From: Gammaproteobacteria bacterium
GTDB taxonomy: Bacteria; Pseudomonadota; Gammaproteobacteria; Ga0077554; Ga007554
Assembly (NCBI GenBank): GCA_023266055.1
Contig: JAHFRW010000006.1
Span: 23,081 to 73,655, forward strand
DNA: 50,575 bases
Reading direction: 5' to 3'
Part shown: positions 8,849 through 17,521 of the stretch, piece after piece
Layout: every line of letters starts with the position of its first letter
Numbering within the stretch: the stretch's first letter is position 1
Translations under genes and position numbers: made by a program
The notes under the pieces: generated by a model
What the model saw: only the letters and a program-made list of their open reading frames with translations
What the model was told of the DNA's origin: nothing
Database searches by the model: none

Positions 8849-11139
8849 TTACGCGCCGCTTTTTTCCGGGTAGTTTTTTGGGTGCCGGACTTTGCCTTTC
8901 TTTTAGCCTTGGGCTTCGGGGAGGCGCTCTCACCGAAGGTTTTTTCAGCAGTGGCGCGGCTTCCCCCTTCTTCAGCCAATTCAAAATCAATTTTTTTGCT
9001 ATCCAGATCCACACGCATCACTTTGATACGCACCGGGTCGGCCAATCGGTAGTTTTGGCCTGTACGCTCACCCTGCAAACGGTGACGTGCATTATCAAAA
9101 TGATAATAATCATTTTTCAGTGCTGTGACATGCACCAAACCCTCAACATAAATTTCACGTAATTCGACAAAGATACCAAATGACGTCACACCCGTGATGA
9201 TACCGTCAAATTCTTCACCCACTTTATTCATCATGAATTCACATTTCAGCCAGTCCACTGCATCACGCGTGGCCTCGTCAGCGCGCCGTTCCGTAGCAGA
9301 GCAATGCAATCCCAGCGTTTCCATGGCCGCCATATCATAGGCAAAATCCTTGCCCGTACCGTGTACCAAGGCATGACGAATCGCACGATGCACCAACAGA
9401 TCGGGATAGCGACGAATCGGTGATGTAAAATGCGTATACGCGCCGTGCGCCAGGCCAAAGTGGCCCACGTTAACCGGCGTATAGGTGGCCTGACTCAATG
9501 AACGCAACATTACCGTTTGTATCAAACCAAAATCGGGGCGTGTGCGGATTTTGTTGAGAAGCTCCGCATAATCCCTGGCCTGGGGCTTATCCCCACCCCG
9601 CAGATTCAAACCCAATTCACGTAAAAATTCACGTAAATCGGCAAGCTTGGTCTCATTGGGACCTTCATGAACACGATATATCACCGGTATTTTGCAGCTA
9701 CTCAAAAACCATGCGGCCGCGACATTGGCGGCAATCATGCACTCTTCAATAATGCGATGCGCGTCGTTGCGCACCACTGGCACAATATGCTCTATCTTGC
9801 GGTCATCACCAAACACGATACGTGTTTCCGTGGTTTCAAAATCAATGGCACCTCGCCGTTGTCGTGCCATAATCATGGTCTGATATAGCGCATGCAGCTC
9901 TTCCAGGTGCGGCAATAATGCCGAATATTTGCTGCGCATCTGTGGCGCTTTATCAACGACCATGGCAGCCATTTCGTCATAGGTCAGACGCGCTGCGGAA
10001 CGCATCACCGCATCGTAAAAACGATAATGGGTAATATCGCCGTCAGCGTTGATCGTCATATCACACACCATACACAGACGATCAACCTGTGGATTCAACG
10101 AACACAGGCCATTCGACAGAATTTCCGGTAACATGGGAATAACGCGCTGTGGGAAATAGACAGAATTGCCACGCGAGCGTGCCTCGGCATCCAGCGCTGT
10201 GTTGAGTTTGACGTAGCTTGATACATCAGCAATGGCCACCAGTAAACGCCAACCATCACTCTTGCGTTCACAATACACCGCATCATCAAAATCACGTGCA
10301 TCCACGCCATCTATGGTCACCAACGGCAAGCCACGCACATCTTCACGACCCATTTTCGCGACTTCGGGCACTTCGTGTGAAAGTGTAGCGATTTCCTTCT
10401 GCACTTTATCAGGCCAGGCCAGCGGAATCTCATGCGCGCGAATCGCGACTTCGATTTCCAGGCCCGGTGCCATATGATCACCAAGAATTTCAACAATACG
10501 CCCCAGCGGCTTGGCATATTTACTGGGCTGTTCAATCAACTCAGCGACGACAATCTGATTATGCTGCGCATTGGCCTGGTAATTGACGGGAATCATGATG
10601 TCATGAGTAATGCGCTTGTTATCAGGTGTCACGAAACCGACATTGCCTTCCTGTGTACGAAAACGGCCCACGACCTGTGTCGTATTACGCTCCAGAATCT
10701 CCACCAGCACACCTTCACGACAACCACGGCGATCTACCTTGGATACACGTGCCACAGCACGGTCCCCGTGCATGCAAAATGTCATCTGACGTGGTGACAG
10801 AAACAGATCTTCACCTCCCTCATCCGGTACCAAAAAACCAAAGCCATCAGGGTGGCCTGTGACCTTGCCCCGCACCAGATCCATCTTGTCCACCAGTCCA
10901 TAACCATTACGACGGTTACGCATGACCTGACCATCGCGTTCCATGGCATTCAAACGGCGGCGCAGTGCCTCCAGATCATCTTCTCCATGCAGCCCCAGTG
11001 AGACAACCAGTTCCTCATAGGTCAGCAGCTCGCCACGCTCCTGCAGGTATTCCAGAATAAATTCACGACTGGGAATGGGGTTTTCATATTTCTGCGCTTC
11101 ACGATCAGCGTGGGGGTCAATCTTCGGATGCTTTGCCAT
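8845..11139 (-). CDS. rnr: Ribonuclease R
   Basis: Processive 3'-to-5' exoribonuclease that degrades structured RNA and helps in rRNA and tmRNA quality control. Domains in order are an N-terminal winged-helix segment, two cold-shock domains (including HPDGFGFLVPDEGGEDLFL), the RNB catalytic domain with DGVDARDFDDAVYCE near residues 278-292 carrying the metal-binding Asp residues, an S1 domain (GIITGVTSFGIFVEL), and a Lys/Arg-rich tail. The length is 764 residues. The ATG at 11139 (MAKHPKID) is chosen because AGGAAA lies about seven bases upstream; a longer in-frame extension lacks this. It is co-transcribed with rlmB. Confidence 0.97.
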   Translation of the reverse strand: MAKHPKIDPHADREAQKYENPIPSREFILEYLQERGELLTYEELVVSLGLHGEDDLEALRRRLNAMERDGQVMRNRRNGYGLVDKMDLVRGKVTGHPDGFGFLVPDEGGEDLFLSPRQMTFCMHGDRAVARVSKVDRRGCREGVLVEILERNTTQVVGRFRTQEGNVGFVTPDNKRITHDIMIPVNYQANAQHNQIVVAELIEQPSKYAKPLGRIVEILGDHMAPGLEIEVAIRAHEIPLAWPDKVQKEIATLSHEVPEVAKMGREDVRGLPLVTIDGVDARDFDDAVYCERKSDGWRLLVAIADVSSYVKLNTALDAEARSRGNSVYFPQRVIPMLPEILSNGLCSLNPQVDRLCMVCDMTINADGDITHYRFYDAVMRSAARLTYDEMAAMVVDKAPQMRSKYSALLPHLEELHALYQTMIMARQRRGAIDFETTETRIVFGDDRKIEHIVPVVRNDAHRIIEECMIAANVAAAWFLSSCKIPVIYRVHEGPNETKLADLREFLRELGLNLRGGDKPQARDYAELLNKIRTRPDFGLIQTVMLRSLSQATYTPVNVGHFGLAHGAYTHFTSPIRRYPDLLVHRAIRHALVHGTGKDFAYDMAAMETLGLHCSATERRADEATRDAVDWLKCEFMMNKVGEEFDGIITGVTSFGIFVELREIYVEGLVHVTALKNDYYHFDNARHRLQGERTGQNYRLADPVRIKVMRVDLDSKKIDFELAEEGGSRATAEKTFGESASPKPKAKRKAKSGTQKTTRKKAARK

Positions 11140-11286
11140 CAGTGTTTCCTGCCCTGTAGAGAAACCATGGAAGACGCGCAGATGATATCCCTGCGCCACA
11201 TGACAGGAGGCCGCCACAATAACGGGCCAATAGTGATGCTCAATAAAGTATTATCCAACGATACAATCCTCATAAAATAAATCTGT

Positions 11287-11318
11287 TTAATGTGAACGTA
11301 TTGAAACGCTCACATTAA
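11287..11318. repeat. Inverted repeat TTAATGTGA-N14-TCACATTAA upstream of rnr
   Basis: The two 9-base arms (11287-11295 and 11310-11318) are exact reverse complements separated by 14 bases. The half-site TGTGA resembles a CRP/FNR-type half-site, but a CRP site has a six-base spacer, so this is not a standard CRP site. It lies about 150 bases upstream of the rnr start and could be an operator or a transcript hairpin. Confidence 0.45.
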
Positions 11319-11522
11319 TAACGCTGCCGGGATCGTAATCTCTTCAGCAAGATATTGACAATAAAACGCACTCCGGGTACAGTGCGCACCTTCTGGTTTT
11401 ACGCATCAACAGGCTGCATACACCAGAATTTTTGATGGGCTGGATAAGTATATTGCAGCACGTTATACGCATTAAACAGTAACTTCCTGAAAATAATAGA
11501 TAAATACCTCTATTAAATTTCA

Positions 11523-11531
11523 TGCTATAAT
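11523..11531 (+). promoter_or_regulatory. Extended -10 promoter of tRNA-Leu
   Basis: TGCTATAAT is an exact extended -10 element. Transcription would start near 11538, giving a leader of about 40 bases before the mature tRNA at 11580. No -35 match is seen at the usual distance. Confidence 0.6.
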
Positions 11532-11550
11532 GAGGAATGTTACTGCCTCA

Positions 11551-11567
11551 TTCGACTCTGAGTCGAA
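11551..11567 (+). other. Palindrome in the tRNA-Leu leader
   Basis: TTCGACTC, a central T and GAGTCGAA form a perfect 8-bp inverted repeat that ends 12 bases before the tRNA. It falls inside the predicted precursor leader, so it may fold and affect processing by RNase P or RNase E, or be a protein-binding site. This is inference from position only. Confidence 0.4.
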
Positions 11568-11579
11568 CTGGAACACCTT

Positions 11580-11666
11580 GCCGAGGTGGCGAAATTGGTA
11601 GACGCACTAGCTTCAGGTGCTAGCGGGGGAAACCCCGTGGAGGTTCAAGTCCTCTCCTCGGCACCA
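11580..11666 (+). tRNA. tRNA-Leu (anticodon CAG)
   Basis: The cloverleaf is complete. The acceptor stem is GCCGAGG/CCTCGGC, and the D-arm has the AATTGGTAGAC loop. The anticodon stem CTAGC/GCTAG encloses TTCAGGT, giving anticodon CAG, which reads CUG. There is a long variable arm (CGGGGGAAACCCCGTG) typical of class II leucine tRNA, a T-arm with GGTTCAAGTCC, discriminator A and an encoded CCA. It sits between the minus-strand genes purA and rnr. Confidence 0.97.
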
Positions 11667-11734
11667 TTCCTTACTTTCCCTGAATAACCCTTCCCCGTCG
11701 ATTTCCTTGCATCTGAAACGGCGACGGGTATTGT

Positions 11735-13036
<1,302 letters not shown>

Positions 13037-13056
13037 TCAATTCTTCATCAGTTTAA

Positions 13057-14253
13057 CTACAGCTTGACCACAATCCATTTGTTGTTGTGGCGCTCCAACA
13101 CACGATTACAGCCCATCTCGTACGCCTTACCGGGCGCACCTGGTAAAGCGTAAATTACCCGCTCACCTGCGGTGCGTAAATCACGTACCATGCTTTGCAA
13201 TTCGGCATCCTCATCTGCCGGCGCAAGAATCGCCTGCACCTGATACGGTGTGATAGCGCTCAATGTGATGAGGGTAATCAAGTCTGCGCTGAAGCCGGTG
13301 GCAGGCCGTGCCCGCCCGAATACCCGACCAATGTCATCGTAACGTCCACCCCGGGCAATTTCCTGGCCATGCCCCGGCACAAACGCCGCGTATACTACAC
13401 CGGTTTGATAGTGATAACCACGCAATTCGGCAAGATCAAAATGCAACGGGATAGACGGCATGCGACGACGCGCCAATGCCGAGATCTGCTGCAAATTATC
13501 CAGTGCTGCCAACACCGATGCACCCGCCTTGCTGAACAGGCGACGCGCCTCATCCAGCACTTCTTCACCGCCGTTTAAATCCACCAGACTCGTCAATCTA
13601 TGACGGTGCTCGGCACTGATTTCAACCTGTGCCAGCAAGTCTTCAATCTCTGGACGCGCCTTGCGTTGCAGGGCATTAAACAGCGTCATTTCCTGTTCGG
13701 CATTCAAACCGGCATCCTGCGCCAGCGCGCGAAAAATACCCACATGACCCAGATCAATATGCACGTGTTTAATACCCGTCACCGCCAGGGTTTCCACCAG
13801 CAGATGCAGCACCTCAACGTCGCTCTCAATACCTGCATGGCCATACAACTCGGCACCAATCTGCATAGGACTGCGGGTACGGGCAAAACCATCGGGATAG
13901 GTGCGCAATACGGTTCCCATATAACATAGGCGCGTGGGCACTTCGCGTTTGAGGCGGTGCGCATCAATGCGTGCGACCTGCGGCGTCATGTCAGCACGCA
14001 CACCCATTAAACGACCTGTCAGCTGATCAATCAGCTTGAATGTCTGCACATCGAGATCATCGCTGGTGCCAATTAATAGTGATTCCAGATATTCGATAAT
14101 CGGCGGAATAACCAGTTCATAGCCCCAGGCATGGAACAGGTCGAGCAGGTCACGGCGCAGTCTTTCCAGGTATTCTGCCTGCTGCGGCAAAACCTCCTGA
14201 ATGCCTTCAGGCAGCAGCCAACGGTCTTTACCGGAAAATGTACGATCAATCAT
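13057..14253 (-). CDS. hisZ: ATP phosphoribosyltransferase regulatory subunit HisZ
   Basis: Histidyl-tRNA synthetase paralogue that forms a complex with the short form of HisG and confers histidine feedback on the first step of histidine synthesis. The class II synthetase-like fold is clear: an N-terminal LLPEGIQEVLPQQAEYLERL, YELVIPPIIEYLESLL, RADMTPQVARIDAHR, and near the C-terminus ARGGRYDDIGRVFGRARPATGF. The length of 398 residues fits HisZ and is shorter than HisS, and the anticodon-binding domain is reduced to a short remnant. Lying directly upstream of purA is a conserved arrangement. The hflK-hflC genes that often precede it are absent. Confidence 0.93.
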   Translation of the reverse strand: MIDRTFSGKDRWLLPEGIQEVLPQQAEYLERLRRDLLDLFHAWGYELVIPPIIEYLESLLIGTSDDLDVQTFKLIDQLTGRLMGVRADMTPQVARIDAHRLKREVPTRLCYMGTVLRTYPDGFARTRSPMQIGAELYGHAGIESDVEVLHLLVETLAVTGIKHVHIDLGHVGIFRALAQDAGLNAEQEMTLFNALQRKARPEIEDLLAQVEISAEHRHRLTSLVDLNGGEEVLDEARRLFSKAGASVLAALDNLQQISALARRRMPSIPLHFDLAELRGYHYQTGVVYAAFVPGHGQEIARGGRYDDIGRVFGRARPATGFSADLITLITLSAITPYQVQAILAPADEDAELQSMVRDLRTAGERVIYALPGAPGKAYEMGCNRVLERHNNKWIVVKL

Positions 14254-14503
14254 TGGATATTAAATCTGACTCAGATGTTTCCACACATCCCGCACCCATC
14301 GTATTTGCCCATCCTGACACGATACTCAGATAAAAACATGAGGGCATCAAAACCAGAATGGCACGAAGAAAAACCGGACGTTGCACACAGGGCATGTATC
14401 AATCAAGAAAAAGAATGGCTTTATGTAACAGCCTATAAGTATAGCAGAAATTACCTGGACACACTACATCAAACACATCACCATTATTAAAGCAGGATTA
14501 TCA

Positions 14504-14518
14504 CGCGCATGATGCGCG
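14504..14518. repeat. Palindrome CGCGCAT-G-ATGCGCG
   Basis: A perfect 7-bp inverted repeat around one central base, in the gap between hisZ and the ABC importer. It could be an operator or a small hairpin. Nothing in the sequence says which. Confidence 0.35.
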
Positions 14519-14541
14519 AACCCGGCAAACACATTACTGCA

Positions 14542-14559
14542 TGCTGGAACATTCCAGCA
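14542..14559. promoter_or_regulatory. Palindrome TGCTGGAA-CA-TTCCAGCA upstream of the ABC importer
   Basis: An 18-base dyad with 8-base arms and a two-base centre, about 60 bases upstream of the AT-rich promoter-like tract and 170 bases before the importer start. Its compact form suits a dimeric regulator better than a terminator, since no T-run follows on either strand. No known regulator motif is recognised. Confidence 0.4.
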
Positions 14560-14729
14560 CCCACACTCCACCAATAGGGCACGGATACAACACTGTCATC
14601 GCTGATTTTCGGGCCTACCTTATATAATATTTTATTATATATATACAAAATTTAATTACTTTAAATAATATTTAAATTGGCCTATAGTCCTCTCCACACG
14701 TACTACACACTTCACGGGAGATTATCGAT

Positions 14730-15752
14730 ATGCGTTTGTGGTTAACAAGGTTGGCAGGTGTAATCTTGTCCTTTGCAGCGGGCCCACAAGCGCTTGCGGA
14801 TGCAGCCATACGTGTTGGGCACCTGCCTAACCTCACGCACCCCCAGGCATTGCTGGGGCGAGCGACGAGCGAGTTTGAAAAAAATACGGCAACAAAGGTT
14901 GAGTGGACCGCCTTTAATGCCGGCGCATCCGTAATGGAGGCGTTGCTGGCAAATGAATTGGATCTCGCCTACGTCGGCCCCAGCCCTGCGCTCAACGCTT
15001 ATGTCCGTTCCAAAGGCCGCGTATTGCGCGTCATCGCCGGCGCGGCCAGCGGTGGCGTAGCGCTGGTGGTGCGCAAAGATGCGGGCATTCGCCGTCCAAC
15101 TGATTTGAAAGGCAAGCGGGTCGCTGTGCCGGGCCTGGGCAACACTCAGGATGTCGCGCTACGTTCATGGCTGAAACTGAAAGGATTGGATACGCGTGGT
15201 GTACAGGTCATGCCCATCAAAAACCCGGAGATTTTCACCCTCTTCCAGCGTAAGGAACTGGATGCGGCCTGGGTACCCGAACCGTGGGCCACACGCCTGA
15301 TCCAGGAAGCCGGTGGCGCCCTGTTCGTTGATGAAAGAGATCTGTGGCCGGAGGGCAGGTTCCCCGTCACTCTGCTGGTTGTCCGCACCGATTTTCTGGC
15401 AAAAAACCGTGCTCTGGTGAAACGCTTTGTTGCCACCCATGTCGATTTGACGGAAGCAATTATCCGAAAACCGGATGAAGCCAAACGCACCATTAACACA
15501 CAGCTCGCCAAATTGATGGGCAAGCCTTTGCCTGAGCCATTGCTGAATGAGGCCTTTGCGCGGATTTCAGCGACTCATGACCCTGTCCCGGGTGCTCTTC
15601 TGAAAAGTGCACGGCAGGCCTGGGAGTTGCGGTATCTTCCAGGCGCCCAGCCACCTGACGTGACCCCCATTTTTGATCTGTCACTGCTCAACGAGGTTTT
15701 GCGCGAACGCAATAAACCCCTGATTGTTATTCCCGCTGCAATCACACGTTAA
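14730..15752 (+). CDS. ABC transporter substrate-binding protein, sulfonate/nitrate/taurine type (SsuA/NrtA-like)
   Basis: Periplasmic binding protein that delivers a small anion to the adjacent permease. It has a Sec signal peptide (MRLWLTRLAGVILSFAAGPQALADA), then AIRVGHLPNLTHPQAL, AFNAGASVMEALLANELDLA and YVGPSPALNAY, typical of the SsuA/THI5 fold with its first lobe. DLKGKRVAVPGLGNTQDVAL and DAAWVPEPWATRL belong to the second lobe. The length of 340 residues is normal. An ACGGGAG site precedes the ATG. The ligand is not decidable: no monooxygenase, nitrate reductase or taurine gene is nearby. It is the first gene of a three-gene operon. Confidence 0.85.
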   Translation: MRLWLTRLAGVILSFAAGPQALADAAIRVGHLPNLTHPQALLGRATSEFEKNTATKVEWTAFNAGASVMEALLANELDLAYVGPSPALNAYVRSKGRVLRVIAGAASGGVALVVRKDAGIRRPTDLKGKRVAVPGLGNTQDVALRSWLKLKGLDTRGVQVMPIKNPEIFTLFQRKELDAAWVPEPWATRLIQEAGGALFVDERDLWPEGRFPVTLLVVRTDFLAKNRALVKRFVATHVDLTEAIIRKPDEAKRTINTQLAKLMGKPLPEPLLNEAFARISATHDPVPGALLKSARQAWELRYLPGAQPPDVTPIFDLSLLNEVLRERNKPLIVIPAAITR

Positions 15753-15786
15753 AGCTTCCTTTAAAGATCGGATTAGGAGAATGCAC

Positions 15787-16566
15787 ATGCCCAAGGTAGA
15801 AATTAGCGGTGTATCACAGGTGTTCTGGTCACAATCCGGCGCCATTCAGGCGCTGGGGGAAACCTCGCTGACCATAGAGGAAGGTGAGTTTGTCTGCATC
15901 GTTGGCCCGTCGGGTTGCGGCAAATCCACACTGTTGAATCTGGTCGCCGGTCTGACAAAACCGGACAGTGGCCAGGTCAAGGCAAATGGCGCACTCGTCA
16001 CTGGCCCCGGCCCCGACCGTGTGGTGATGTTTCAGGAATCCGGCCTTTTTCCGTGGCTTAACGTACTGCAAAACGTTATGTTCGGTTTGAAAATGGCAGG
16101 GGTCGCTGAACCAAAAAGACGTGAACGCGCCGAAAAGCTGTTGCAGATGGTTCATTTATCACGTTTCACCCAAGCTTGGGTACATGAACTGTCAGGTGGT
16201 ATGAAACAACGCGTGGCGCTGGCGCGGGCATTGGCGCCGAACCCCGATATTTTGCTCATGGATGAGCCGTTTGCCGCACTGGATGCCCAAACACGTGACA
16301 TGCTGCACGACGAACTGGAAGACTTATGGGCAAGCACCCGCAAAACCATTATTTTCGTCACCCATAATGTACGGGAAGCCGTGCGGCTGGGCACCCGTGT
16401 CATTGTCATGACGGCACGTCCGGGGCAGGTCAAAAATATCTATGACATTGACCTGCCCCGCCCTCGCCATATTGAAGACGTTGCCCTGGCCAGAATCGCG
16501 GCAACCATTCGTGACGATTTGCGCAACGAAGTATTACAAGCGACTCATGAGGAAGGAATAGACTAA
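15787..16566 (+). CDS. ABC transporter ATP-binding protein, sulfonate/nitrate/taurine type (SsuB/NrtD/TauB-like)
   Basis: Cytoplasmic ATPase energising the importer. Walker A is GPSGCGKST near residues 38-46, the Q-loop lies in VMFQESGLFPWLNV, the signature is LSGGMKQRVALARA, Walker B is ILLMDEPFAALD, and the H-loop is VTHNVREAV. The length is 259 residues. The ATG at 15787 is preferred over that at 15781, because AGGAGA ends six bases before it. It follows the binding protein by 34 bases, and its stop overlaps the permease start by one base. Confidence 0.9.
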   Translation: MPKVEISGVSQVFWSQSGAIQALGETSLTIEEGEFVCIVGPSGCGKSTLLNLVAGLTKPDSGQVKANGALVTGPGPDRVVMFQESGLFPWLNVLQNVMFGLKMAGVAEPKRRERAEKLLQMVHLSRFTQAWVHELSGGMKQRVALARALAPNPDILLMDEPFAALDAQTRDMLHDELEDLWASTRKTIIFVTHNVREAVRLGTRVIVMTARPGQVKNIYDIDLPRPRHIEDVALARIAATIRDDLRNEVLQATHEEGID

Positions 16567-17408
16567 TGAATACCGCCACGCAACACACACCTTCTGCAGC
16601 GCTTGCTACGATTGCACATGCCAAGGCACGCAGCAATCGGTTCGATCGCTGGCGCATCCATGCAATACGCGCGGCATTTTTTGCATCCCTGGTGGGGCTG
16701 TGGCACGCATTGGTGTGGCTGGAAGTATGGGATGAAATGATTTTTCCTTCATTACCGCAGGTAGCAGAAACCCTGTGGCTGGGCATTAACGATCAGTCAT
16801 TGACAAGCGCCGTGGCCACCAGCCTGCAGCGGCTGCTCATTGGCTACGCGTTGGCATTATGCATCGGCATACCACTTGGCCTGCTGTTGGGTCGCGTACG
16901 CTGGCTGAATGAGACTGTCGGCATGCTGGCGCTGGGGTTGCAGGCATTGCCCAGCATTTGCTGGTTACCTCTGGCCGTGCTGTGGTTTGGTCTGGGAGAT
17001 ACCGCCATGATTTTTGTCGTGGTAATGGGTGCCCTCATGGCGCTGACACTGGCAACACGTGATGGAGTCAAGAATTTACCGCCACTTTTTTTGCGTGCCG
17101 CTCATGTATTAGGTGCCAGCGGCTGGCGGCTATACATTCACGTCATGCTACCCGCCACATTACCCGCCATCTTGACCGGTGCCAAGCTGGGCTGGTCCTT
17201 TGCCTGGCGTTCGTTAATGGCGGCAGAATTATTACTGGTGGGTGTTGGATTGGGTGCGCTACTGGAACGGGGCCGCGAACTGCATGATATGTCACTGGTG
17301 GTGGCGGTCATGATGGTCATCATGTTTGTTGGCCTGTTAACCGACCGCTGGTTATTCAACTATCTGGAACAACGATTCATTCATCGCCGCTGGGGAACCA
17401 CCGCATGA
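16566..17408 (+). CDS. ABC transporter permease, sulfonate/nitrate/taurine type (SsuC/NrtB/TauC-like)
   Basis: Inner-membrane permease with about six transmembrane helices (for example AAFFASLVGLWHALVWL and LLIGYALALCIGIPLGLLL). The cytoplasmic EAA loop that docks on the ATPase is visible as AAHVLGASGWRLYIHVMLPA around residues 177-196. The length of 280 residues is usual. Its ATG shares a base with the stop of the ATPase gene (TAATG), indicating coupled translation. It ends the operon; the hairpin 75 bases downstream has its T-run on the other strand. Confidence 0.9.
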   Translation: MNTATQHTPSAALATIAHAKARSNRFDRWRIHAIRAAFFASLVGLWHALVWLEVWDEMIFPSLPQVAETLWLGINDQSLTSAVATSLQRLLIGYALALCIGIPLGLLLGRVRWLNETVGMLALGLQALPSICWLPLAVLWFGLGDTAMIFVVVMGALMALTLATRDGVKNLPPLFLRAAHVLGASGWRLYIHVMLPATLPAILTGAKLGWSFAWRSLMAAELLLVGVGLGALLERGRELHDMSLVVAVMMVIMFVGLLTDRWLFNYLEQRFIHRRWGTTA

Positions 17409-17478
17409 TTTTACAGCTCCGGCGCTGCAACATACATGACCTTCACCAAAGAAACCGAGAAGATATCCAAGCAGGCAA

Positions 17479-17511
17479 CAAAAACCAGCGGGGCACCATC
17501 ACCCCGCTGGT
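17479..17511 (-). terminator. Rho-independent terminator of the LNPQPLPP protein gene
   Basis: ACCAGCGGGG (17484-17493) and CCCCGCTGGT (17502-17511) form a 10-bp GC-rich stem with an 8-base loop. On the minus strand it is followed at once by TTTTTG. It starts about ten bases after the stop of the large unknown gene and is therefore its terminator. Confidence 0.85.
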
Positions 17512-17521
17512 GATTACATCA

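Larger units (their letters stand above)
11140..11579. other. Intergenic region between rnr and tRNA-Leu
   Basis: These 440 bases hold no convincing gene. They must contain the minus-strand rnr-rlmB promoter and the plus-strand tRNA promoter. Two palindromic structures are visible and listed separately: a 9-bp inverted repeat at 11287-11318 and a hairpin at 11551-11567. The part from 11440 to 11520 is AT-rich. Confidence 0.6.
14254..14729. other. Intergenic region between hisZ and the ABC importer
   Basis: These 476 bases must hold the divergent promoters of hisZ (minus) and the importer operon (plus). Two short perfect palindromes are listed separately. The stretch 14619-14683 is extremely AT-rich with runs such as TATATAATATTTTATTATA, which gives several possible -10 boxes but no clear -35 box. 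A 50-codon plus-strand reading frame (14338-14490, MRASKPEW to HQTHHHY) has no ribosome-binding site and I do not call it a gene. Confidence 0.55.

Noticed and set aside
11287-11318. CRP binding site upstream of rnr
   Set aside because: The half-sites resemble CRP but are 14 bases apart and not six.
11693-11729. CCCGTCG/CGACGGG inverted repeat between tRNA-Leu and purA as a terminator
   Set aside because: The loop is about 23 bases and no T-run follows on either strand, so I list it only as a weak hairpin under purA.
14338-14490. 50-codon plus-strand reading frame (MRASKPEW to HQTHHHY)
   Set aside because: No ribosome-binding site, no recognisable family, and it lies in a gap that must hold two promoters.
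17479-17511. Terminator of the plus-strand ABC importer operon
   Set aside because: The T-run follows the stem only on the minus strand, so it serves the opposite gene.
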